Shown here: positions 56,101 to 64,000 of the stretch, piece after piece
Position numbering within the stretch: position 1 is the first letter of the stretch
Layout of the letters: each line of letters opens with the position of its first letter
Assembly: GCA_030704615.1 (NCBI GenBank)
Contig: CM060734.1
Location: 43,478,042 to 43,542,041 of the forward strand
DNA from: Takakia lepidozioides
Lineage: Eukaryota > Streptophyta > Takakiopsida > Takakiales > Takakiaceae
Length of the DNA stretch: 64,000 nt
Direction: 5' to 3'
The notes under the pieces: generated by a model
Told to the model about the DNA's origin: nothing
Seen by the model: only the letters and a program-made list of their open reading frames with translations
Databases searched by the model: none
Position numbers and translations under genes: made by a program

Positions 56101-56933
56101 CACAACACTGGCACGAGGCAGGTACCATGTTGAGGGAATTGGTTGCTTTCCAGGTTGTACATGGACTCATTTATACCAAGACCAAGGAGATAGCAAGTAT
56201 TGTCATGGGGTGCGGGCTATACTATGCTGCTTGTTTTCTGGTACGTTACCACATTGAGCAACAAAAGATGCAAACACGCTTTCAAAGTTATTCCAGTGGA
56301 GATCATTGGGTATTACCTTCGGTGCCACCTCATATGTACCTATATGACCCAAAAGTTATGATGCAAAAGGATTCTCAAATTCGTTCATGGTTTCAAGCTG
56401 CCTGCAACCATTTGTCAACACAGAAATTCGGCATTGATGACATTTTCTATAAGGGACATGTGGCATGGAAGTACTTGCACGCTGCACCAGTAATTGGTAC
56501 CCCACTCACCTGGACAGACAAGGAGCTCAGTGTCTACACCAATTTTGCTATTCAGCGGTTACACCAAGTTGTAAAATGCAAACTTCCAGACATGGTAGGA
56601 CAGCATTGTATGCCCCAGATGATTCCACAAAAGGTTCGAAAATTAAAACATCTGAGAGGTGATGAGGATTCTGATACAACTGTTTCTTCACAGAATTCTT
56701 TTGACATGGGAGAAGACTATGCAATTCAGATGGCAGAAAAGAAGCGACGGGGGTCTCCTATGCCGGAAAGGTTACCTCGATATCAGCCTCCAGAGGGCCT
56801 CACTTATCCAGGTAGTGATCAACCATCTCCGTCAACCAGAGACAGACCTCGGGCTCGTACACACAGTCCGCCACGAAACTCTCAACGTCAACAAGGTGCT
56901 CACTCACAAAGGTTTGCTACTCGGAAACAGTAA
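53166..56933 (+). pseudogene. Element D third ORF (coiled-coil protein after pol)
   Basis: One frame runs from ATG 53166 to TAA 56931-56933 (about 1255 codons), interrupted by TGA 54243, TAA 55203 and TAG 55476. The N-terminal ~250 residues (FLQLLQPKQF, VKGVELMITPLYLQQLFRLP) resemble the extra ORF proteins of Tat/Athila elements. The middle (54780-55440) is Gln/Glu-rich with heptad character, probably coiled coil. The C-terminal part has a Pro-rich linker (~55785-55880), a globular part (FAHYYQIMRIWLPV ... MQKDSQIRSWF) and a basic, Arg/Pro-rich tail. No membrane segment or signal peptide is evident, so I do not call it Env. Function unknown. Confidence 0.72.
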
Positions 56934-56939
56934 ACTGTG

Positions 56940-56970
56940 AGGACACGGCTTTTTGAGGGGGGAGGGGTAA
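56940..56970 (+). promoter_or_regulatory. Polypurine tract of element D
   Basis: GAGGGGGGAGGGGTAA immediately precedes the 3' LTR start at 56971. Confidence 0.8.
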
Positions 56971-58009
56971 TGTTAGAGGACTGTAGGGGACTTAGACACT
57001 TATACGGGATCTGTAGGGTACCCTTAATTTTTGCACAGACTGAGACCAACAGGAGCCTTAGGGGTGACAGCAGCGCACTGTAGAGGGGGGTTACACAGCC
57101 CGTCACAGTCGTCACAGTCGACACAGCCAACACAGCCGTCACAGTCGTCACAGCAGACACAGCCAACACAGCCGTCACAGTCGTCACAGCAGACACGGCC
57201 AACACAGCCCGTCACAGTCGTCACAGCCGACACAGCCAACACAGCCCGTCACAGCAGACACAGCCGACATAGCCACACAGCCACAGCCAGTCACAGCCCG
57301 ACACAGCCCGTCACAGTTTCGCACAGCCAGTCACAGCCCGTCACAGTTTCACACAGCCAGTCACAGCTTGACACAGCTGTCACGATCATAGGGAACGAAG
57401 AGTAGGACAGGGAACGACTGTGGGGAACAACACCTGCGAAGGGAACATGTTAGTTCACAGACGACGGTTAGTGAGGAAAACGGTTAGAACCGCGGATAGA
57501 AAGATAAAAGGGGACTTCGGGGGAGATGAGGATCATTATTCGGATGAGGACTTCTTAGTCAGGCTGGAGCGGAGATCGGAAGCAAAGATGGAGAACACGG
57601 TGAAGGAGGAAAGAGGATTAGTAGATGCTTGTTATATGCAAAGCTGTAGTGATATTGTAGAGCAGATTAGAGACACAATGGCTTCGGCCTGATACCTGAT
57701 AAATCATAATCTGATACTTATACGATACAATCACACTGTGTAGAGAGATCTGAGTGAAGCTGTGGATTGAATGGATGAGTGAAGGAAACCGATAGATTGA
57801 TGAAGCAAACTGATACTTAATTATCAATGGTAAGATAGTTAACATGAATACCATAAGGGAAACAAATAGGAAACAACCCCATGATACACTAGCTGTAGGT
57901 CATGACTGATTGTTCTGCGCGGGCTGAGTACTTAGAGATTTCCAACTCTTCAATCTTGGAGTTTCCGCCTCGAATAGCGAAGGGATGGGTGAGTAGAAGT
58001 CGCGCGACA
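56971..58009 (+). repeat. 3' LTR of element D
   Basis: 1039 bp, matching the 5' LTR apart from a shorter CACAGCC satellite (57095-57385) and scattered changes. The length difference lies mostly in the satellite. Confidence 0.93.
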
Positions 58010-58290
58010 GTTTTGTTTGTAGTGCATGTGCGAGCCTGTTGGAGAAGGGCAAAGAGGTCCATGGTTGCATCGTCAAAGCTGGAATTGTGGTAGATGTCGT
58101 TCTGAACATGAATACCCTTCTAGATAGGGAGTGTTCAACAATATGGCTGAGCAAAATGTGGTGTCGTGGAAAGTGATGATCGCAGGACATGCACAACAGG
58201 GGCGGGGATTGCAGGTTTTGGAGACCTATGAGCAGTTGATGTGGGAGGGGGTGAAGTCCGACCACATTACGTTCAGAGAGTTCAAATGCC
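58010..58290 (+). pseudogene. PPR protein fragment, right half
   Basis: It continues the repeat interrupted at 44504: CS.CA..L.KGKEVHGCIVKAGIV-type text in shifting frames, then FNNMAEQNVVSWKVMIAGHA (~58130-58200), VLETYEQLMWEGVKSDHITF. Its first bases include the target duplication GTTTT. It ends in unrelated sequence near 58290. Confidence 0.8.
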
Positions 58291-58312
58291 TCTCCACCAT
58301 GCCCTTGCTTAG

Positions 58313-60573
58313 CTAACCATGCCTTGCTGATGTTGTTGTCTTGCACTTGAGCTGTTTTTGGACACTGGCTGGAACATCCACAAGACGGCTCTGCTCGAGA
58401 GAGAAATCAACTTGAATGCAGGGGCAGATTTTGAGATCACAATCGCCACTCAGAACGTTGTTCTTTGCACCGGCATGGCATGTCAGCATGCATATCAGCC
58501 GAAACTCATTACTCCGTGAGCCTTCCACTGCCGGAGTGTGCCCATTCAAGCCAGATCTTCGAAACGCAGGGATGGAACGGGGTTTTGAAACCAGCATTGC
58601 CTAACTGGATACCCAATTCAGCTCTGCATCTTGGTCCATTAATCTGCTGCACATTGTGAAGTTTTCTACCCGTTCACCGCAAGTTGAAGAAGGAGTATTC
58701 TTAAAACACGAGTACTCATAATCTGAAAATGGCTCCAGCTTATGTTGCTTGAGTGCGAATATGAGTGTGGTTGGCTTGGCAGCTTTACATCTGGTCCATC
58801 CCACTCGATATGATGAGCAGGTTCAGCTTGACTTCTCTCACACAAAAGACGCTGCCAAGATGGGGTTTGCTGCCCTAGATGACTTCCCGTCGTTGTTCTG
58901 GGCTGCAACATACAATTAATCTGGCCCATGGCGAGGGGCCTTGCCTTCCACCAATCATCTGTAAGTCCTGTGAAACTGTTTTTGTGGCAGTTTGTAAGCA
59001 GTGGGCAGCGATGGTGGGCTGTTGTAGGATTTGATGAACTCAATGCCGTGTACTGACAACAACCCTCATCTCTTATGCAAGCATTCAACAAGCCAAGTTG
59101 ACTGCAGAGCATATTCAGCCCCCCACGTTTCTAGTTGCCTAATGTTCTTCATCTCCTGGGCAGAGCATTTTCCAGGGTCTCCATCTGTGATGACACACTA
59201 TCTTCTCATGTGGTTCAGCTTCTGGTCTTGCTCTTGTTTGCACCACCCCAATGAAGGGCAGTTCCCACCTGCTTGATTCTCTCTATATGGTTGTCTTGGG
59301 TCTTGGCAGGGTTTCCCACAACCGCCTTTCCTTTTCAGACTGCCAGTCATCAGCCTCGTTCTCCAATGCTTCACATTCTTCCCAAGTGAAGTGCTCTCCT
59401 CTTTTATGCTTCAACGTCCCTGCAGGTGTCTTTTCCTTCATCTCCCGTGGTGCTTTCGAATGAATGAGCACTGATTTACATCTGTTGGCAACACTTACGG
59501 TGTCCCTTTCCTTGCATGCCACTGCAGGCCCGCATTGACTTTCTTGGCAGGGAAGTCTCCTCCTTCTCCCTCATTTTCTGGCTCTGTTGGTGCCCCACTC
59601 ACCATGCTATCAGGGCTGCACTTATTTTGTGGTGTTGCGCCAGCCAAGGGCGATCTTTCACTGGTCCGATTGTTGGCAACAGCTGATTGGAGTCTTCTTG
59701 GCAGAGTCTCCCACGAGCTCCCATCAATTTCAGGCATCAGGTTTTCTACCCTGCCCTTCCACTTTTCATAAGCGAGGTGCCTGTCTTCCTCCCTTTCACT
59801 CTTCAGCGTCTCAGGCAGATTTTTCTTCATGCGATTGCTGCTCCCATACTTCCAGTCCTTGTTTAATTTTCTCCAGCCATCACCCTCAGATTTGACAAGG
59901 TATTGCTGCCCTTCCTTGTGTCTTTCCTCACTCCCAGCTGCTGGTTTTATCCCAGATTCACCTCTCATCCTTGCCTGGGGTTTTTCTTGCCAAACAGCTT
60001 TTGTGTGGGGAACTTCAACGAAAGGCAACATCTCATTCTCAGCTCCTGTCTTTGTACCTCTTTGCAGCAGTCCACCCTCGGGTGCCTCACTTTCTGATTG
60101 TTGGGTTGCATTCTTCGCCGCCAACCTTTGACAATAAAGTGTGCTCCATCTTCCTCATCTCCTACTGGTTCCCTTGATGCTTCACCTCGTATGTCTTCAT
60201 CCTCATGTTTTAGCAGCAGCTCCCATGCTTGAATTGCTACTTTTCCTCGTAGTTGATCTTGTGCTTTCTTTTTTCTCTGTAGCCTAATCAACAGTTTTGT
60301 CTTGGCAGCTCCCTTGCCATGAGTGCCTTGTCTCACTGCATCTCCCTTGGCTGCCCACCATCCGTGGAGTCTTTCTTGCATTATTCTGACCCTCGTTGGC
60401 ATGCACTTTGCTGCGATGCCCCACATGTATTTGCTGCTCCCTTTAATCATCAACATAGTGCTCCAGAGCCAGTTCCTCATTGTTGACCAGTTGACCTTCT
60501 CAGCCCTTGGACCCCATTTTCCCTTCTCCCATGTTGCCTCGTCTTTCTGCTTCATCGTTTGCTTTACTTGCAC
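58313..60573 (-). pseudogene. Unrecognised plant-like gene or pseudogene, minus strand
   Basis: Minus-strand open segments: 60573-59965 (basic; MPTRVRIMQERLHGWW, AIQAWELLLKHEDEDI), 60124-59495 in another frame (charged; LAYEKWKGRVENLMPEID, SSWETLPRRL), 59522-59283 (FTWEECEALENEADDW, RLWETLPRPK) and 58597-58313. The WETLPR motif occurs twice. Their shared strand and composition suggest one spliced or decayed gene, but I recognise no family. It lies between two copies of the same PPR segment (58015-58150, 60962-61097). Confidence 0.4.
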
Positions 60574-60956
60574 GATGTTGCTTCTTCCCTACAGCTCATC
60601 ATGTGTTGTGGCTCTTTCCCATGTTGCACTCACTCCCATCATACGTTGTGCAGTTGATAAGACTGAGATTAGTTGATGCAGGATAGGGGGAGGGCTTGCT
60701 GGTGTATGTTGTCCGATAGGCCCCATGCACAGAGTCAAAGCTGGAAGTCAGCCTTGCAAGGACCCAAGTGAGAGAAGTCTGGTGGGGGTAGCATCTTGGG
60801 GGATGGCAGTTAGGGCAATGTGTGTCTAGGGCAATATATGTCATAGCAGCGGGTGATGTGCTGCCAATTTTGAGGATAGAGACAGCCTGTGAGCTGTAGA
60901 TTTGTATAAGTGGTTTCTTCTTACACATATTGCTCCCAGTTTGCCACAACCAGTTG

Positions 60957-61105
60957 TTTGCGTTTGTAGTGCATGTGCGAGCCTGCTGGGGAAGGGCAAA
61001 GAGGTCCATGGTTGCATCGTCAAAGTTGGAATTGTGGCAGATGTCATTCTGAACAATACCCTTGTGGACAGGGAGTGTTCAACAATATGGCTGAGCGAAG
61101 GATAG
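60957..61105 (+). pseudogene. PPR fragment, second copy
   Basis: CSACASLLGKGKEVHGCIV and KVGIVADVILNNTLVDREC in one frame. It is nearly identical to 58015-58145 but ends after AEREG. It is a local duplicate or a neighbouring repeat of the same gene family. Confidence 0.75.
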
Positions 61106-61120
61106 AGTGTAATGACTGCT

Positions 61121-61673
61121 AATGAAGGCACCTTCTTCAATTTCACCTTGTTTTCCCCTCTTATCAGAATCGCCCTTAATTATTCATGTCTGAATTCTGC
61201 AAGTTTGCTGGTTGAGTGAAGCTTTGATAGTTTGGAGTGACTTTGACATGATTCTGCCAATGTGACAACAGGAAAGTATCAGAAACAGGTAACACAGACG
61301 AGGAGAAGTTGTGGAATGAATATTTTTCTGACCCCAGTCAATGGTGGGACAATCGAGGCAAGAAGGTGAATGTTTGTTGGATTATAGAGAGTAGCAGATG
61401 CAATTGAGTGTAGGAACTAGTGTGATAAGTTGAGTTGGGTGCTTCCTAGAACAAGTCTAGGCTGTCATCGTCAACTGCTAGCAACAAGGCAAGGTTGTAT
61501 GCATGATTCGTGCGAGGCATGGATAGTTGAAGGAGCAAGGATAGAGTGTGGGTGCAGATTCACCCAAGAGGGCCAGACTTCAAGCTCCAGATTAACTATG
61601 AAGCTACAAGAAACCTGCATGGGTAGATGGTCAACTGGCAGCAACGGCACAATTGATAAAATCAGACATTGTT
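61121..61673 (+). pseudogene. OSB-like PDF-motif exons, copy 1
   Basis: Exon 61272-61365 encodes LWNEYFSDPSQWWDNRGKK, the start of the C-terminal PDF motif of plant OSB proteins (organellar single-stranded DNA-binding), ending in donor AAG|GTGAAT. After a ~190-bp intron, acceptor GTGCAG|ATTC starts HPRGPDFKLQI (61558 on), the PDF core. The remainder decays. Family members bind single-stranded DNA in mitochondria or plastids and carry one to three PDF motifs. Upstream OB-fold exons are not seen, so this is a fragment. Confidence 0.7.
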
Positions 61674-62330
61674 AATGAAGGCATCTTCAGCACATTTCAC
61701 CCTGTTTTTCCCACTTATTAGAATCGGTCCAAAATTTCCATGTTGAATTATGCAAGTTAACTGGTTGAGTGAATCTAGTTTGGAGTGACTTTGACATGAT
61801 ACTGCTATGTGACAACAGGAAAGTATCAAAAAACAAGTAACAGACATGAAGAGAAGCTGTGGAATGAATACTTTTCTGCCCCCAGTCAATGATGGGACAA
61901 CCGAGGCAAAAAGGTGAATGCCTGCTACATTTCAGAGAGTAGCAGACGCAATTGAGCATAGGAACTAGTGTGATAAGCTGAGTTGGGTGTTTCCTAGAAC
62001 AAATGTAGGTTGTCATTGTCAGCTACTAGCAGCAAGGCAAGGATGAATGCATGATTTGTGCAGGGGCATGGATAGCTGAAGGAGCAGGGATAGAGTGTGG
62101 TCCAGATTCATCCTAGAGGGCCAAATTTCAAGCACAAGATTTACCTATGATTCCCTATGGATCAATAACTACAAGAAACCTCCATGGGTAGATGGTCTAT
62201 TCCGTGGAACTCGCTGAAGTCTTGCATTATGAGGATCAGAACTGCTTGACTTGCACGAGGCCTTGACCCTTAGGCAATCCCCAGAGCAGCAGTAGCTTTT
62301 GGGCTGCTTTTTTACTCTGTGTTTTTCATT
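61674..62330 (+). pseudogene. OSB-like PDF-motif exons, copy 2
   Basis: Tandem duplicate of the preceding block. Exon 1 near 61818-61911 (LWNEYFSAPSQ, with TGA where TGG stood in the WW pair, then WDNRGKK). Exon 2 from about 62105 (HPRGPNFKHKI; one-base slip; then LWINNYKKPPWVDGLF, like the LW-D...PPWV end of PDF motifs). It retains more of the motif's C-terminus than copy 1. Confidence 0.7.
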
Positions 62331-62364
62331 TTGTCCCATAAGCTCTTTGAGCTTTCCGTAGATG

Positions 62365-62425
62365 TAATAAAGTAACATTTTGTTTCATTTCATTCATTTT
62401 CATTTCATTTTGTTTCATGGCATGT
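62365..62425. repeat. TTTCATTTCATT microsatellite-like run
   Basis: Degenerate TTTCAT/TTTTG repeats; no coding signal. Confidence 0.7.
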
Positions 62426-62703
62426 CTTTCATCGTTTGTGCATTTCTAATGCATGATTAGTTCTCTTGTATGGCATTACTAGTCGACTCACTACAAACAC
62501 CAAAACTCCAAAGCATGAATCACTATGAGTGATTGTTCAAGTAATTTTGAGCACTTCATGTAAAGTAGTAAAGCAGTGGTTGCGCCAACTTCCGCAGTCG
62601 CAATTGCCACTGGGCATGTAGCACTGCAAGTTATATGGTCTACTACCACGTGGCAGCAGTGGTGCTCGTCGTGGCGCCACCACGTCGGCATCCACATCGT
62701 CGT
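62426..62703. other. Short gene-free spacer before element E
   Basis: Nothing recognised. It ends in ...CGTCGT next to the LTR start; the target duplication cannot be checked because the other end is outside the window. Confidence 0.35.
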
Positions 62704-64000
62704 TGTTAGAGGACTGTCGGGGACTTAGACACTTATACGGGATCTGTAGGGTACCCTTAATTTTTGCACAGACTGAGACCAACACTGAGACCAACAGGAG
62801 CCTTAGGGGTGACAGCAGCGCACTGTAAAGGGGGGTTACACAGCCCGTCACAGTAGTCACAGCCGACACAGCCAACACAGCCCGTCACAGTAGTCACAGC
62901 CGACACAGCCGACACAGCCGACACAGCCCGTCACAGTCATCACAGCCGACACAGCCAACACAGCCCGTTACAGTCGTCACAGCAGACACAGCCGACACAG
63001 CCCGTCACAGCCCGTCACAGCCGACACAGCCCGACACAGCCAACACAGCCACACAGCCAGTCACAGCCCGACACAGCCAAACACAGTCGCACAGCCAGTC
63101 ACAGCCCGTCACAATTTCACACAGCCAGTCACAGCTTGACACAGCTGTCACGATCATAGGGAACGGAGAGCAGGACAGGGAACGACAGTGGGGAACATGT
63201 TAGTTCACAGACGACGGTTAGTGAGGGAAACGGTTAGAACCACGGATAGGAAGATAAAGGGAAGAAACAGTGAATTGAGGGAGATCATTCGGAGAAGGAC
63301 TTCTTGGTCATGAAGGAGAGGGGATCGGGCAGAGATGAAGAACGGAAGTGAAGATAGAGAGATGATGAGTAGATGCTTGATTTATGCAAGGCTGTAATGA
63401 TATTGTAGAGCAGATTAGAGACACAATGGCTTCGGCCTGATACCTGATAAATCATAGTCGGATACTTTTACGATACAATCACACTGTGTAGAGAGATCTG
63501 AGTGAAGCTGTGAAATGAATGGATGAGCTGATGGAATCCAATAGATTGATAAAGCAAACTGATACTTAATTATCAATGGTAAGATAGCTAACATGAATAC
63601 CAAAAGGGAAACAAATAGGAAACACCCCCATGATACACTAGCTGTAGGTCATGACTGATTGTTCTGCGCGGGCTGAGTACTTAGAGATTTCCAACTCTTC
63701 AATCTTGGAGTTTCCGCCTCGAATAGCGAAGGGATGGGTGAGTAAAAGCCGCGCGACATTTGGCGACCATACTGGGGACCTGGGACATGAACAACCAGAT
63801 GTGACAGGCATCTGGTGGGATCATGGTGGTTGGACCATTAAAGAATTTGAAGTGAATCAAATTCCCTGTGGAACGAAGGAAGAAAGATTGTCGAAACAAT
63901 TCTTTCAAAGGTTCTTGGAATTGCCAGACGGTTGTAAAGAAAATATTCTTAAACGAGTGCATGATGCTGATCCAGAATGGGGTCTGGAGAAAGGAGTGAT
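62704..64000 (+). mobile_element. Second Tat/Athila-like Ty3 element E of the same family, 5' part
   Basis: The LTR 62704-63758 (1055 bp) is homologous to those of element D, with the same TGTTAGAGGACTG start, CACAGCC satellite (62840-63140) and CGCGCGACA end, plus a 17-bp internal duplication (ACTGAGACCAACACTGAGACC, ~62770-62790). The primer site TTTGGCGACC and ~230 bp of internal sequence follow, almost identical to 45583-45820. It runs off the right edge. Confidence 0.92.

Larger units (their letters stand above)
44505..58009 (+). mobile_element. Complete Tat/Athila-like Ty3 retrotransposon D (13.5 kb)
   Basis: Two LTRs (44505-45582 and 56971-58009) in direct orientation start TGTTAGAGGACTG and end CGCGCGACA. 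A 5-bp target duplication GTTTT flanks it (44500-44504, 58010-58014). Inside: primer site, gag with zinc knuckles, protease, RT, RNase H, integrase, a repeat-rich pol tail, a long third ORF and a purine tract. The extra ORF after pol and the ~13-kb size fit the Tat/Athila group. The LTRs are very similar by eye, so insertion was recent, yet the ORFs contain several frame slips. Confidence 0.93.

Noticed and set aside
53166-56933. Envelope protein call for the third ORF
   Set aside because: No signal peptide, membrane-spanning segment or cleavage site is visible.

Overview
The window reads as nuclear DNA of a streptophyte plant. It contains plant-type Ty3/gypsy and Ty1/copia retrotransposons, pentatricopeptide-repeat (PPR) fragments, an A-type cytochrome P450 fragment, exons resembling plant OSB (organellar single-stranded DNA-binding) proteins and a ribosomal protein L32-like exon. 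The mix suggests an early-diverging lineage (fern, lycophyte, bryophyte or charophyte); I cannot fix the species. I see no clearly intact host gene. Almost everything is transposable elements, their nested insertions and satellite DNA.

Layout. 1-4096: 3' part of a Ty3/gypsy element (A), inserted into a copia element (4097-~6175) that abuts a truncated P450 (6176-6908). 7.1-8.56 kb: tandem repeats. 8565-~12057: a second copy (A') of element A on the minus strand. It lacks most of pol but keeps a protease tail, a complete-looking C5-cytosine DNA methyltransferase domain upstream of reverse transcriptase, and a PHD finger at the integrase end. 12.1-13.18 kb: minisatellites. 13183-28688: a 15.5-kb element (element 1) with inverted ends built of CATGAGC heptamers. 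It carries a MULE-like transposase with a SWIM finger, a large intron-containing gene that I read as a ParB-like domain joined to a beta-class (N4/N6-type) DNA methyltransferase fold, a head-to-head pair of unknown paralogues, and dozens of copies of one private palindrome. 28.7-30.9 kb: A/C-rich, no gene. 30948-34338: a decayed chromovirus. 35.4-35.8 kb: an L32-like exon in tandem. 36026-41410 (element 2): a diverged, minus-strand, decayed relative of the ParB/methyltransferase gene, with its own different palindrome. 42.6-43.15 kb: a gypsy gag fragment. 43.96-58.3 kb: a PPR pseudogene split by a 13.5-kb Tat/Athila-like Ty3 element (44505-58009, 5-bp target duplication). 58.3-62.7 kb: an unrecognised decayed gene, another PPR fragment and tandem OSB-like exons. 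62704 to the end: the 5' LTR and start of a second copy of the same Ty3 family.

The most interesting material is two unrelated kinds of mobile element that both carry DNA-methyltransferase modules: C5 in the gypsy family, and a beta-class fold with a ParB-like box in the large DNA elements. The two ParB/methyltransferase genes lie among different palindromes, but both palindromes share one plan: inverted arms around a central CG/TG/CA/TA dinucleotide, lying in introns and intergenic DNA and never in recognised exons. Two homologous introns in the two genes each carry their own element's palindrome. This looks like a co-evolving protein-site system, for which parS-like binding or self-methylation are hypotheses, not observations.
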